64,000 nt of DNA from Azospira inquinata (GTDB taxonomy: Bacteria; Pseudomonadota; Gammaproteobacteria; Burkholderiales; Rhodocyclaceae): assembly GCF_018905915.1 (NCBI RefSeq), contig NZ_CP064782.1, positions 2,728,001-2,792,000 of the forward strand. The letters run 5' to 3'. Shown here in pieces: positions 9,301 to 18,966 of this stretch. Position numbers and translations under genes: made by a program. The notes under the pieces were generated by a model. The model ran no database searches. It was not told the DNA's origin and worked only from the letters and a program-made list of their open reading frames with translations. Numbering within the stretch: position 1 is the first letter of the stretch; every line of letters starts with the position of its first letter.

Positions 9301-10227
9301 GTGACCACCACCGCCTTCATCACCCATCGTGATTGCCATCTTCACGATATGGGCTCCTTTCACCCGGAGAGCCCGGCCCGCCTGTCCGCCATCAGCGATC
9401 TCATGATCGCCCAGGGGCTGGACCCCTATTTCAGCTACTACGATGCCCCCCTGGCGACCATGGACCAGCTGCTCCGGGTCCATCCGGCGGCCTATCTGGA
9501 AAAGCTCAAGCGTAGCGTACCCACCACCGGCATCATCCACCTGGACCCGGATACGGCCATGAATCCCCACACCTGGCAGGCGGCGTTACGTTCCGCCGGG
9601 GCCGGGATACTGGGGGTGGATCTGGTCATGAAGGGGGAGGTAGGGAATGCCTTTTGCGCCATCCGTCCGCCTGGCCACCATGCGGAGCGGGAGAGCGCCC
9701 TGGGCTTCTGCTTCCTCAACAATATTGCGGTGGCGGCCCGCCATGCCCTGACGGCCCACGGCCTGTCCCGGGTAGCCATTGTGGATTTTGACGTACACCA
9801 CGGTAATGGCACGGAGGACGCTTTCAAAGATGAGCCCCGGGTGCTCATGACCGGCATGTTCCAGCATCCCTTCTTCCCCTACAGCGGCGCCGATACGGTG
9901 GCGGAGAATATGTGCAATATTCCCCTGCCTGCCGGGACCGGGGGGGAGGAATTCCGCATGGTGGTGACCGATATCTGGCTGCCCCGGCTCTATGAATTTA
10001 AACCAGAGCTGTTGCTGATTTCCGCCGGTTTCGACGCCCATTACGAAGACGACATGGGCAGCATGAAATTGGTGGAATCCGATTTCGCCTGGGTGACCCA
10101 GCAGCTGCGGCGGGTGGCGGAACACTGCTGTCAGGGCCGTATCGTTTCCATGCTGGAAGGGGGCTATGTGCTTTCCGCTCTGGCCCGGAGCGTGGTGGCC
10201 CACCTGCGCGCCCTTTCCGATCTGTGA
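9301..10227 (+). CDS. Histone deacetylase family protein (acetylpolyamine/deacetylase-like)
   Basis: A 308-residue class II histone-deacetylase-fold zinc hydrolase, starting at GTG with a GGAAG site upstream. The active-site histidine pair is in IRPPGHHAE. The metal ligands lie in VDFDVHHGNGTEDAF and in the later SAGFDAHYEDDMG. Bacterial members deacetylate small molecules such as acetylpolyamines or act on acyl-lysine; the substrate cannot be told from sequence. It is monocistronic here, divergent from mltB and upstream of dapA. Confidence 0.93.
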   Translation: MTTTAFITHRDCHLHDMGSFHPESPARLSAISDLMIAQGLDPYFSYYDAPLATMDQLLRVHPAAYLEKLKRSVPTTGIIHLDPDTAMNPHTWQAALRSAGAGILGVDLVMKGEVGNAFCAIRPPGHHAERESALGFCFLNNIAVAARHALTAHGLSRVAIVDFDVHHGNGTEDAFKDEPRVLMTGMFQHPFFPYSGADTVAENMCNIPLPAGTGGEEFRMVVTDIWLPRLYEFKPELLLISAGFDAHYEDDMGSMKLVESDFAWVTQQLRRVAEHCCQGRIVSMLEGGYVLSALARSVVAHLRALSDL

Positions 10228-10361
10228 GGGATTTCCCTACCCCGGGGAGGCTATTAGGCCTTTCCGGCGGTGTCGGAAGGCTCTTTCACTTCCCGTTACA
10301 CTTCCGCCCCGGTCTTTCGGGGTAGAATTGCCGAGTTAATTTTCACCCCATGACTTTTCCC

Positions 10362-11240
10362 ATGATTACCGGTTCCATTGTCGCCCTCGTGACGCCCATG
10401 TTCGAGGATGGCAGCCTCGATATCGACAGTCTGCGTCGTCTCATCGATTTCCATGTCCAGGAAGGTTCCGATGCCCTGGTCATTGTCGGCACCTCCGGCG
10501 AATCCGCCACGGTGAATGTGGATGAACATGCGGAGCTGATCAAAGCCTCCGTGGAACAGGCCGCTGGCCGTATTCCCATCATCGCCGGGACGGGAGGTAA
10601 TTCCACCGCCGAAGCCATCGAACTCACCCGCTTTGCCAAGAGCGTGGGGGCCGATGCCTGCCTGTCCGTGGTGCCCTACTACAACAAGCCCACCCAGGAA
10701 GGCATGTACCAGCATTTCAAGGCTATCGCCGAAGCGGTGGATGTGCCGGTGATTCTCTACAACGTTCCGGGACGGACGGCGGCGGATATGTCCAATGACA
10801 CCGCCCTGCGTCTGGCGGAAATCCCCAATATCGTGGGCATTAAGGACGCCACCGGTCAGCTGGACCGGGGTTGCGACCTGCTGGCCCGGGCGCCGGCCGA
10901 CTTCGCGGTCTATAGCGGCGATGACGCCAGCGCCCTGTCCCTGATTCTCATGGGGGCCAAGGGGGACATTTCTGTCACCGCCAATGTGGCGCCCCGCCTT
11001 ATGCATCAGATGTGTGCCGCCGGTCTGGCCGGGGATGTGCAGACCGGTCGGGAACTCCATTTCCGCCTCTTGGGGCTGCACCGTCACCTGTTCTGCGAAT
11101 CCAACCCGATTCCGGTGAAGTGGGCCGTTCATCGCCTGGGGCTGATCCCTGGCGGTATCCGTTTGCCCCTTACCCCCTTGTCTGCCGACAAGCAGGAACG
11201 GGTGCTGGCCGCCATGCGTCAGGCCGGGGTGCTGGCTTAA
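10362..11240 (+). CDS. dapA: 4-hydroxy-tetrahydrodipicolinate synthase
   Basis: A 292-residue class I aldolase that condenses pyruvate with aspartate semialdehyde in lysine and diaminopimelate synthesis. With the start at 10362 ([13 protein letters not shown]), the Schiff-base lysine falls at 161 (IVGIKDATG) and the catalytic tyrosine at 133 (VILYNVPGR), the same numbers as in E. coli. This is why I prefer it to the upstream ATG at 10350. Other conserved motifs are GTSGESATV and [10 protein letters not shown]. It is followed after 31 bp by bamC, the same order as in enterics. Confidence 0.97.
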   Translation: MITGSIVALVTPMFEDGSLDIDSLRRLIDFHVQEGSDALVIVGTSGESATVNVDEHAELIKASVEQAAGRIPIIAGTGGNSTAEAIELTRFAKSVGADACLSVVPYYNKPTQEGMYQHFKAIAEAVDVPVILYNVPGRTAADMSNDTALRLAEIPNIVGIKDATGQLDRGCDLLARAPADFAVYSGDDASALSLILMGAKGDISVTANVAPRLMHQMCAAGLAGDVQTGRELHFRLLGLHRHLFCESNPIPVKWAVHRLGLIPGGIRLPLTPLSADKQERVLAAMRQAGVLA

Positions 11241-11271
11241 GCCAGGCCCTTTGCCATCAACTGGGAAATCT

Positions 11272-12438
11272 ATGAAGCTGACCTCCTTCGTTCCGGCTTT
11301 GACCGGCCTGTTGCTCCTTTCCGCGTGCAGCGACTTTAGCCTGATGCCCGAGTCGAAAAAGGTGGATTACAAGTCCGCCGCCAAGACCCGGGCCCCTTCC
11401 CTGGAAATTCCCCCCGATCTCACCTCACCGGGCAAGGATGACCGCTATGCGGTACCCGACATGCCGGGGGGCAAGAAGGGCACGGCTACCTATTCGGAAT
11501 ACAACGCGGAACGGACGTCGCCCCAGGCCAAGGTGCAGAACACGGAATTGCTGCCCCAGGTGGATAAAGCCCACATCGAACGGGCCGGGTCCCAACGCTG
11601 GCTGGAAGTGTCCGGGTCTCCGGATCAGGTCTGGGATCTGGTCAAGGATTTCTGGCAGGAAAACGGCTTTGTGATTGCCCAGGAAACCCCGGAAGCCGGG
11701 GTCATGGAAACGGACTGGGCGGAAAACCGGGCCAAGCTGCCCATGGATTTCATCCGCAATACCCTGGGCAAACTCCTGGATTCCCTCTACTCCACGCCGG
11801 AGCGGGATAAATTCCGTACCCGCCTGGAACCGGGGGAAAAAGCCGGGACTACGGATATTTTCATCAGCCACCGGGGCATGTATGAAGTGTACATTTCCGA
11901 AGGTCGGGATCAGACCCGTTGGGAACCTCGCCCGGCGGACCCGGACCTGGAAGCGGAAATGCTGCGTCGCCTGATGGTGCGCTTCGGTACGGAAGAAAAA
12001 CACGCCACGGCCATGGTTCAGGCGGCCAAGACCCAGCAGCCGGATCGGGCCACTTTGACCAAGACGGCGGATGGTGCCTCCTCCCTGATGGTGCAGGAGC
12101 GGTTTGACCGGGCTTGGCGTCGGGTTGGGCTGGCCCTGGACCGGGTAGGCTTCACGGTGATGGATCGGGATCGGACCAAGGGTCTGTTCTACGTTCGCTA
12201 TGTGGATCCGGAAGCGGATGCCCAAAGCCAGAAGGGCGACGACAAGGGCTTCCTGTCCAAGCTGGCCTTCTGGAAGAGCGACAAGAAGACCGACCCGGAT
12301 AGCAAGATTCAGTATCAGGTCTTCGTTAAGGAAACGGACAGCGGTTGCGCAGTGCAGGTTCTTTCCAAGGAAGGCGGCGTGGATCGTTCCGATACGGGCA
12401 AGAAGATTCTGGGTCTGCTCTACGATCAGTTGAAGTGA
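11272..12438 (+). CDS. bamC: Outer membrane assembly lipoprotein BamC
   Basis: A 388-residue lipoprotein of the NlpB/DapX family, a component of the BAM complex that inserts beta-barrel proteins into the outer membrane. The lipobox is LSAC with Cys19. An unstructured N-terminal stretch (residues 20-95) is followed by two helix-grip domains, the first around KAHIERAGSQRWLEVSGSPD and the second around LMVQERFDRAWRRVGLALD. I chose the ATG at 11272; the frame extends upstream to a TTG at 11251 that would spoil the signal peptide. It overlaps the next gene by one base (TGATG). Confidence 0.92.
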   Translation: MKLTSFVPALTGLLLLSACSDFSLMPESKKVDYKSAAKTRAPSLEIPPDLTSPGKDDRYAVPDMPGGKKGTATYSEYNAERTSPQAKVQNTELLPQVDKAHIERAGSQRWLEVSGSPDQVWDLVKDFWQENGFVIAQETPEAGVMETDWAENRAKLPMDFIRNTLGKLLDSLYSTPERDKFRTRLEPGEKAGTTDIFISHRGMYEVYISEGRDQTRWEPRPADPDLEAEMLRRLMVRFGTEEKHATAMVQAAKTQQPDRATLTKTADGASSLMVQERFDRAWRRVGLALDRVGFTVMDRDRTKGLFYVRYVDPEADAQSQKGDDKGFLSKLAFWKSDKKTDPDSKIQYQVFVKETDSGCAVQVLSKEGGVDRSDTGKKILGLLYDQLK

Positions 12439-13205
12439 TGCGCTTTGCTTCCCTGGGAAGCGGCAGCCGGGGCAACGCCCTGGTTGTCGCCAGCGGGGAG
12501 ACGGTGGCGCTGCTGGATTGCGGCTTTTCCGTTAAAGAAACGGAACGCCGGTTGGGCCGCCTGGGGCTGGAAGCCCAGCAGATCAGTGGTCTGTGGGTGA
12601 CCCACGAACATAGCGATCATCTGGCCGGTGTCAGCCGACTAGCCCGCAAATACGCCATTCCCGTCTGGCTCACCCCGGGAACCCTGGCGGCTACCTCACC
12701 GGACGTCTGGTCCGGCGTCGAGGTAAAGCTCTGTCAGGCCGGCGAATCTGTGGCCTGCCGAGACCTCCAAATTTTTCCCTACGCGGTCCCCCATGATGCC
12801 CGGGAGCCGGTGCAATACGTCTTTACCGACGGGGCCCGGCGCCTGGGGATACTCACGGATGCAGGGGAGCCTACCCCCCATATTCTGGAAATGCTGGCGG
12901 CTTGCGATGGTCTGGTGCTGGAGTGCAATCACGATCCGGAGTTGCTGGCTCGTTCCTCCTATCCGGATAGTCTGAAGCGGCGGGTGGCGGGACGGTTTGG
13001 TCATTTGGCCAACGGGGCGGCGGCGGATCTGTTGGGGCAGCTGGATGTCCGGCGCCTGCAGCACGTGGTGGCCGCCCATCTCAGTCAGGAAAATAACCGT
13101 CCCGAATTGGCGATGGCTGCCCTGGCCGGGGTATTGGGGTGTGCTACCGAGGAAGTAGAGGCGGCGTCCCAGGCTTATGGGTTTGCCTGGCGGGATCTGG
13201 CCTGA
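12438..13205 (+). CDS. MBL-fold metallohydrolase (WalJ/YycJ-like)
   Basis: A 255-residue metallo-beta-lactamase-fold hydrolase. The zinc motif is THEHSDHLAGV, with later ligands near GILTDAG and ECNHD. The N-terminus MRFASLGSGSRGNALVV is characteristic of the YycJ/WalJ-like group, whose members are thought to be exonuclease-like hydrolases. The start ATG at 12438 overlaps the bamC stop; upstream codons of the frame lie inside bamC. It is the third gene of a dapA-bamC-MBL operon, an order common in betaproteobacteria. Confidence 0.92.
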   Translation: MRFASLGSGSRGNALVVASGETVALLDCGFSVKETERRLGRLGLEAQQISGLWVTHEHSDHLAGVSRLARKYAIPVWLTPGTLAATSPDVWSGVEVKLCQAGESVACRDLQIFPYAVPHDAREPVQYVFTDGARRLGILTDAGEPTPHILEMLAACDGLVLECNHDPELLARSSYPDSLKRRVAGRFGHLANGAAADLLGQLDVRRLQHVVAAHLSQENNRPELAMAALAGVLGCATEEVEAASQAYGFAWRDLA

Positions 13206-13310
13206 AAGATAATCGAGGCCGGGAGGAAGTTAGGAAGGGGCTTGGGAATAAGGTGGTGATGGAAAATCCAGGGCTGTCCTGAATTCGGGTTTTATCGGAT
13301 TTTAGGCAAT

Positions 13311-13338
13311 AAAAAAGCCGGCCCAAAGGCCGGCTTTT
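13311..13338 (-). terminator. Bidirectional intrinsic terminator
   Basis: An 11-bp perfect stem, AAAAGCCGGCC (13313-13323) with GGCCGGCTTTT (13328-13338), and a CAAA loop. On the minus strand it is followed by a T run, so it ends the small lipoprotein transcript. It may also stop the dapA operon on the plus strand. Confidence 0.85.
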
Positions 13339-13356
13339 CGCATTGCTACAGACTGA

Positions 13357-13578
13357 TTACTTAGCAGCGGAATCAGAAGGAGCGGCAGCAGCGGAATCAG
13401 CAGGAGCGGCAGCAGCAGAATCAGAAGGAGCGGCAGCGGCGGAGTCAGCAGGAGCAGCGGAAGGAGCAGCAGCAGGAGCTTCAGCGGCAGGAGCGGGAGC
13501 AGGAGCAGCGTCTTCCTTCTTGGAGCAAGCGGAAACAGCCAGAGCAATCAGAGCAGCAACGAGGAGAGAATGTTTCAT
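13357..13578 (-). CDS. Small Ala/Pro/Ser-rich lipoprotein
   Basis: A 73-residue predicted lipoprotein. The signal peptide ends in AVSAC (Cys18), followed by SKKED. The mature part is almost only Ala, Pro, Ser and Asp, built from an imperfect unit like AAAAPSDSAAAAPADS repeated about three times. The DNA shows matching tandem repeats of about 30 bp. The low-complexity region resembles a flexible tether from the outer membrane. No function is known to me. It has its own terminator, so it is probably monocistronic and really expressed. Confidence 0.75.
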   Translation of the reverse strand: MKHSLLVAALIALAVSACSKKEDAAPAPAPAAEAPAAAPSAAPADSAAAAPSDSAAAAPADSAAAAPSDSAAK

Positions 13579-13730
13579 TGTCGATTCCCTATCGATAAAG
13601 AATATTACGAATCCAAAAGGATCCTAAAAATTTTCAGGCGGTTAACCAGGGGGGTCAACCAGTTCGAAATTATAGCACTTTTTTTATTTGTGAATAGGGG
13701 TTCGCTGCACTGCGACATTTAAAATGCATG

Positions 13731-14204
13731 TTACAGGCCCAGGGGCGAGGCGGAAAGCGGGGTACAGCCTTCTGCCAGAATGTCCTGGAATCGCTGTATA
13801 TAAGGGCGACAGGCGGCTTTATCCGCCACCAGAATTTTCCCTCGGGACTGATTTTGATCAAAACGGATGATTCCCCAGGCCTCGTCAATTAAAAGGCTGG
13901 CGTCCGACAGATTATCCAGGTGGGGTGGTGTTTGCAGTAACTGGAAGCGGGGAGCGTAACGGCGCAGCAGGTCCATAAGCCGGGGGCGGCGGGTGAGGGT
14001 AGGTTCGGGACGCTGTAATACCAGGGTGAGCTGGTGTGGGGGGCGGGCCAGAAAGGGCTGCAATAGGGCGATGGCAGCCGGGCTCTCCAAGGGAAAGCTT
14101 TCCAATTGGCGGTCAAAGATCCGGATGTGGCCTTGGGCCTGGGGCAATAATTGAAGCAGGGCCTGGGCCATTTCCGCCTGGCTGAGGATAGGGCTTTCGC
14201 TCAT
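13731..14204 (-). CDS. Conserved hypothetical protein, divergent from rlmD
   Basis: A 157-residue soluble protein with no signal peptide or membrane segment. The stretch HIRIFDRQLESFPLESPAA and the later DEAWGIIRFDQNQSRGKI are reminiscent of short phospholipase-D-like or acetyltransferase-associated proteins of betaproteobacteria, but there is no HKD motif. I do not assign a function. It starts at ATG 14204 and is divergent from rlmD with about 145 bp between them. Confidence 0.7.
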   Translation of the reverse strand: MSESPILSQAEMAQALLQLLPQAQGHIRIFDRQLESFPLESPAAIALLQPFLARPPHQLTLVLQRPEPTLTRRPRLMDLLRRYAPRFQLLQTPPHLDNLSDASLLIDEAWGIIRFDQNQSRGKILVADKAACRPYIQRFQDILAEGCTPLSASPLGL

Positions 14205-14349
14205 GGGAAAGGGAGGAAAGGAAAAGCCTTCATCTTAAATGGGGCTTGGTGTTAAGGGTAAATCTTGTCCAGGACAGGTGGCGGAGAGGGGGCTGAAGAA
14301 AAGGGGGGCGAGGCTGATAAAATCCCTCTTTTGCCCGGATTGTTCGACC

Positions 14350-15729
14350 ATGCCCGTTGGAATTATTGAATCTCTGGACCATGACGCCCGTGGGGTGACC
14401 CACCTGGAAGGCAAAACCATTTTTGTGGAAGGCGCCTTGGTGGGGGAAAAGGTGGAATACGCCAGTTTCCGGCGCAAAAATTCCTATGAGCTGGCTGAAA
14501 CCACTCGGGTCATTAAAGCATCCCCCTTCCGGGCCCAGCCCCGTTGCCCCCATTTCGGCGTGTGTGGTGGATGCAGCATGCAACACCTGGACCATGGTGC
14601 CCAGGTGGCGGCCAAGCAGCGGGTACTGGAAGACAATCTCTGGCATATCGGTCGGGTCCGCCCGGAGCAGCTGTTTCCCCCCATCTATGGCCAGCCCTGG
14701 GGCTATCGGCACCGGGCCCGGTTGACGGTGCGCATGGTGCAGAAAAAGGGCGGCGTGCTGGTGGGATTCCACGAAAAAAAGAGCAGCTATGTGGCGGATT
14801 TGCAAAGCTGCGCCATTCTGCCCCCCCAGATTTCTCAGTTGATTCTGCCTATGCGCCAGATGTTCAGCCGCCTTTCTATCCGGGAACGGCTGCCCCAGGT
14901 GGAAGTGGCGGTGGGCGCCCATTGCACCGTGCTGGTTCTGCGTATTCTGGAGTCCCTGAATGACGGGGATGAGGCCTTGCTGCGCCAGTTTGCCGATGAA
15001 CACGGGGTAGTGCTCTATCTTCAGCCCAAAGGGCCGGAATCGGTGTACCGCTTTTACCCCCGGGAAGCTCCGGACTTGACCTATGAATTGCCCGAATTCG
15101 ACCTGTCCATGGGGTTTGCTCCCACGGAATTCACTCAGGTTAATCCGGCCATCAATCGGGTGTTGGTGCGGCGGGCCATGAGTTTGCTGGCTCCCCGGGA
15201 GGGGGAGCGGGTGGCGGATATGTTCTGTGGCCTGGGGAATTTCACCCTGCCCATCGCCCGTTCCGGAGCCCAGGTCACCGGTATTGAAGGGAGTCAGGCC
15301 CTAGTGGATCGGGCCGGGGAAAATGCCGCCGCCAACGGTCTGGCGGAGCGTACCCGGTTCGGTGTCGCCAATCTGTTTGAGTGCACTCCCGAATCCCTGG
15401 CGGCCCTGGGCCATTTCGACAAAATGCTCATCGATCCGCCCCGGGAAGGGGCTATTGATCTGGTCAAAGCCCTGGGGGAAGACGGCCCTCGGCGAATTGT
15501 CTATGTTTCCTGCAATCCGGCCACCCTGGCCCGGGATGCGGCGGTATTGACCCATCAGCAGGGGTACCGTTTCCTCGGTGCCGGAGTGGTCAATATGTTC
15601 CCCCACACCTCCCACGTGGAATCCATCGCCCTGTTCGAGCGGCCGGAAGGCTTTGTGCGGAAACTGACGGTGGATCCGGAGGGGGGGGAGGCGGTTTCCC
15701 CGGCGGCCGAAGCCACCCGGGGGGAGTAA
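14350..15729 (+). CDS. rlmD: 23S rRNA (uracil(1939)-C(5))-methyltransferase
   Basis: A 459-residue RlmD/RumA-type methyltransferase that forms m5U1939 in 23S rRNA. An N-terminal TRAM domain (residues 1-60, [15 protein letters not shown]) is followed by the iron-sulfur cysteines [14 protein letters not shown], with a fourth Cys in DLQSCAIL. The SAM domain has [12 protein letters not shown] and the catalytic loop [13 protein letters not shown] with the nucleophilic Cys. The start ATG at 14350 fits the family N-terminus; upstream codons in frame have no family similarity. The C-terminus extends about 25 residues beyond the conserved [13 protein letters not shown]. Confidence 0.95.
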   Translation: MPVGIIESLDHDARGVTHLEGKTIFVEGALVGEKVEYASFRRKNSYELAETTRVIKASPFRAQPRCPHFGVCGGCSMQHLDHGAQVAAKQRVLEDNLWHIGRVRPEQLFPPIYGQPWGYRHRARLTVRMVQKKGGVLVGFHEKKSSYVADLQSCAILPPQISQLILPMRQMFSRLSIRERLPQVEVAVGAHCTVLVLRILESLNDGDEALLRQFADEHGVVLYLQPKGPESVYRFYPREAPDLTYELPEFDLSMGFAPTEFTQVNPAINRVLVRRAMSLLAPREGERVADMFCGLGNFTLPIARSGAQVTGIEGSQALVDRAGENAAANGLAERTRFGVANLFECTPESLAALGHFDKMLIDPPREGAIDLVKALGEDGPRRIVYVSCNPATLARDAAVLTHQQGYRFLGAGVVNMFPHTSHVESIALFERPEGFVRKLTVDPEGGEAVSPAAEATRGE

Positions 15730-15845
15730 CCCCTTACCGTCCCCGGAAGGGGGCGGATCATGGGCGGGCGGGTGCTACGGCCTAGTGTTGCTTTTAGGGG
15801 AGTGGCTGGAACTTGGCCATTCCCCGGCCCGTCATGGCCCGAAAA

Positions 15846-16034
15846 TCAGGATTCGCTTTCCCCGTCACCCTGACGGTCCAGCAGATTCTGCTCCCAGGCC
15901 GCCATGAGTAGGAAGCCCAGCAGCAGGAGCAACTGGGCGACGGCGAAAACGGTCATGGAATGGGCGCCCCAGCCCAGGAGGGCGGGGAGGAGGAGGGCGC
16001 CGCTGCCGAAAAAGTCTGTGCCTCGGGTCTTCAT
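15846..16034 (-). CDS. Small two-helix membrane protein
   Basis: A 62-residue protein beginning MKTRGTDFFGSG, with two hydrophobic stretches (about residues 12-24 and 28-46, VFAVAQLLLLLGFLLMAA) and a charged tail ending DGESES. A GGAG ribosome site stands 8 nt before the ATG. This and the membrane-like composition are the reasons for calling it real. The family is not recognised. Confidence 0.5.
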   Translation of the reverse strand: MKTRGTDFFGSGALLLPALLGWGAHSMTVFAVAQLLLLLGFLLMAAWEQNLLDRQGDGESES

Positions 16035-16597
16035 TGCAGTACTCCAAACAAAATTTCATTTCCTGCACCAACACTGCATAAACCGGGCCACATGGAGGAT
16101 TTTCCCTGAGGGATCAAGGGGGTTTCTTCCGCCGTTGGCGATTTCCCGAGGAAAAGTAGGAGCTGTTCGAGGCGATTCATGGGGCTAGGACCAGGGATGT
16201 AACTATTACTTTAGTTCTATTATCCTCTTGAAAAATGCGGGGGCCAAGGGGGCTGGCGGGGGCGGTTTCGGAAGTTGGGGGATGCCCTGTTTTGGTGCTT
16301 ATTGGCTTGGGGACGCACCGGGGCCGGGAGGAGAATTTTGACGCGGGATCAGAGGCTTACCCGGGATTACCAGGTCTGTGTTAGCGTGGCATTGGGGCCT
16401 GGGTGGGACGGGGAATTTGCCCTTTAGGGTGGGTTCCCGGGGCGGTGGCGTCCAGGCGGGGGAAGCTCCGGGCGTTGCTGTCCGCCAAGGGCAGGGCTAA
16501 CGATTTCCGAGCAGGGCCGCCAAAATCTGAACGATTCGGGAAGTACCGGGATTTCCCGCTGTTTTTGTCATGAACTACAACAACGAAGGAGACATCC
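16035..16597. other. 560-bp gap upstream of the DASS transporter
   Basis: No convincing coding sequence on either strand. A short AT-richer stretch at about 16198-16235 may hold a promoter. I see no hairpin-terminator, tRNA or recognisable riboswitch. The long leader could contain regulation of the transporter but nothing specific is visible. Confidence 0.4.
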
Positions 16598-18100
16598 ATG
16601 TCCACCTCAACTCCCTCCCTAGCTCCGGGAGGCAAGAAACCCCTGAATATTTCCCTTATTGGTGGCCTCTTGGGGGTACTGGCTGCCGTAATCATTGAGC
16701 TGTTGCCCCTGGGGGGCGGGCTTCCCGTGGCCGGGCACCATATGCTGGCCATCCTGGCTTTCGCTGTGATTGTCTGGATCAGCGAGGCTATGGATTACAC
16801 GGTGAGTTCCATCCTCATTTCCGCCCTGATCATTTTTCTGGTGGGGAGTGCCCCTGATATGGCCGATCCCAGCAAGGTGATCGGTACCCAGAAGGCCCTC
16901 AAACTGGCACTGGGCGGTTTTTCCAATTCCGGTCTGGCCCTGGTGGCCGCCGCCTTGTTTATTGCGGCGGCTATGACCGTGACCGGCCTGGATCGGCGCA
17001 TCGCCTTGTTCACCATGTCCCACATCGGGGCGGGGGGAAAGCGGGTGCTCATTGGCTCCATCGTGGTGACCATTCTCCTGAGCTTTATTGTCCCCAGCGC
17101 CACGGCCCGTACCGCCTGCGTGGTGCCCATTATGCTGGGGGGCATTGCTTCCCTGAAGCTGGATAAAAAAGGGCCTTTGGCAGCGTCCATCATGATTACC
17201 ATCGCCCAGGCCACCAGTATCTGGAATATCGGCATTCTCACTTCTGCCGCCCAGAATCTCCTGTCCCGGGGCTTTGTGGAAAAGGCCTTTGGAGCGGAGC
17301 ATGCCCTGACCTGGATTGATTGGTTTATCGCTGGCGCCCCTTGGGCTATCGCTATGTCCGTGGTGCTCTTTTTTGTGGTGCGCCGAGTGTTGCCGCCGGA
17401 GATCGAGACCATTCCCGGGGGCAAGCAGGCCATGGCCGATTCTTATGCGGCCCTGGGGCCCATGAGCGGCGCAGAAAAGCGCCTTCTGACCCTGTCCCTG
17501 GTGTTGCTGGGCCTATGGGCTACGGAGGGCAAGCTGCATAACCTGGATACGGCCTCCACCACCATTGGGGGCATTGCCCTGATGCTTTTGCCTGGCGTGG
17601 GGGTTATGAGCTGGAGCGAAGCCCAGAAGCGCATCCCCTGGGGCACGGTGCTGGTGTTCGGGGTGGGAATCAGCCTGGGGACGGCTCTGCTGGATACCAA
17701 GGCAGCGGCCTGGCTCTCCACCTTTGTGGTGCAGATGTTCCATCTGGACACCCTGTCTGCCTTTGGTATCTTCGCCGTGCTGTCCGCCTTCCTGATTCTT
17801 ATCCACCTGGGCTTTGCCAGCGCCACGGCTCTAACGGCGGCCCTGCTCCCCATTCTCATCAGTGTGCTGACCAGCCTGCCAGGCCCCATCAACGCTGCCG
17901 GCATTACCATGCTCTTGGCCTTTACCGTAAGTTTCGGTTTCGTGCTGCCGGTAAATGCTCCCCAGAATATGGTCTGCCTGGGGACGGAAACCTTTACCAC
18001 TCGCCAATTCACCCTGGTGGGCCTATGGCTGACCGGCATCGGTTACCTCATGCTGCTGCTCTTTGCCCTGACCTGGTGGCCTCTGCTGGGGTTGATCTGA
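16598..18100 (+). CDS. DASS family (SLC13-type) anion:sodium symporter
   Basis: A 500-residue inner-membrane carrier with 11-13 hydrophobic segments. It belongs to the divalent anion:Na+ symporter family, which moves dicarboxylates, tricarboxylates or sulfate. The two repeat signatures are recognisable but altered. The first is FIVPSATARTACVVP, with SAT where many members have SNT. The second is FVLPVNAPQNMVC, with NAP where many have STP/SNT. The substrate is therefore uncertain. A strong ribosome site (GAAGGAG) lies 8 nt before the ATG and a terminator follows, so it is monocistronic. Confidence 0.9.
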   Translation: MSTSTPSLAPGGKKPLNISLIGGLLGVLAAVIIELLPLGGGLPVAGHHMLAILAFAVIVWISEAMDYTVSSILISALIIFLVGSAPDMADPSKVIGTQKALKLALGGFSNSGLALVAAALFIAAAMTVTGLDRRIALFTMSHIGAGGKRVLIGSIVVTILLSFIVPSATARTACVVPIMLGGIASLKLDKKGPLAASIMITIAQATSIWNIGILTSAAQNLLSRGFVEKAFGAEHALTWIDWFIAGAPWAIAMSVVLFFVVRRVLPPEIETIPGGKQAMADSYAALGPMSGAEKRLLTLSLVLLGLWATEGKLHNLDTASTTIGGIALMLLPGVGVMSWSEAQKRIPWGTVLVFGVGISLGTALLDTKAAAWLSTFVVQMFHLDTLSAFGIFAVLSAFLILIHLGFASATALTAALLPILISVLTSLPGPINAAGITMLLAFTVSFGFVLPVNAPQNMVCLGTETFTTRQFTLVGLWLTGIGYLMLLLFALTWWPLLGLI

Positions 18101-18130
18101 GGTTCGCCGAGGAAGGGCTTATCCCCCACC

Positions 18131-18156
18131 AAGCCGGCTATAAGCCGGCTTTTTTG
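18131..18156 (+). terminator. Intrinsic terminator after DASS transporter
   Basis: A 9-bp stem AAGCCGGCT (18131-18139) with AGCCGGCTT (18143-18151), a 3-nt loop and a T run. An outer CCCACC/GGTGGG-like pairing around it may extend the stem. Confidence 0.85.
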
Positions 18157-18343
18157 TGGGTAAAAAGGGGGGATGGTGCCCTCGCCGGTTAAAGGGGGGG
18201 CTAAATAAGCCTTTGCTATTTCCTCTTGGGGCGGGATATCTAAGGAATGGGGCCTGACAGAAGGGAAAAGAGCCGGCCCCGGGACTTGGGGCAGGAGGAT
18301 AAGTGATAGCCTTGCTCAGCCAACAGCTGCCTAGCGGCTTGAA

Positions 18344-18966
18344 TTGCGGAGCACGAGCCTGACGAGAAGGAAGCGGCAGAGTCACTCGCCGGAGTTCAAG
18401 GCGAAGGTGGCGCTTGCCGCCTTGCGAGGCGACAAGACGGTGGCTGAGTTGGTCCAGCTGTTCGATGTTCCTCCCAACCAGATCCGACTGGAAAAGGCAT
18501 TTGTTGGAACGCTCGTCGCAAGTCTTGGGCGATAGAGGGCCAAGGCGAAATCGCCCGACACCACGGCGATGGGGCTCAAGATCGCGGACTTAGCGCTGAA
18601 AAATGATTTTTTAGAAAAAGCGCTCACCAAGGCGGGCATGTTGAGCGCAAGACAATGATCGACTGCAGCCATGATCTATCGATGGTCCGGCAATGCCGGA
18701 TTCTCGGCATTGCCCGCTCAACGGCGTATTACACGCCCGCACCGATCTCGCCTGAGGATGTGGGGCGGATGCGCCGGATCCATGAACGGCATCTGAAGTT
18801 CCCCTTCGCCAGCAGCCGGATGCTTTGCCAGGACGGGCATGCCGTTGGTCGCAAGCGGGTGCAAATGCTGATGAAGAAAATGGGCATCGAGGTGTTTTAT
18901 CCCAAGCCCAACACCCGTCAGCCACATGCCAAGCATCCGATTTCCCCGTATCTTCTCAGGCTGTGA
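18344..18966 (+). pseudogene. IS3-family transposase remnant (orfA frameshifted, orfB truncated)
   Basis: The orfA part starts with SHSPEFKAKVALAALRGDKT, a typical IS3-group helix-turn-helix N-terminus. It loses frame at about 18485 (after PPNQI) and resumes in another frame with AKAKSPDTTAMGLKIADLAL. The orfB part (from about 18650) reads SMVRQCRILGIARSTAYYTP and runs to HPISPYLLR, then stops. It therefore lacks the whole DDE catalytic domain. The element cannot transpose by itself. Confidence 0.88.

Noticed and set aside
18470..18660. Programmed -1 frameshift of IS3 orfA/orfB as explanation for the frame change
   Set aside because: The break is inside orfA, not at an A-rich slippery site at its end, and orfB lacks its catalytic domain, so decay is the simpler reading.
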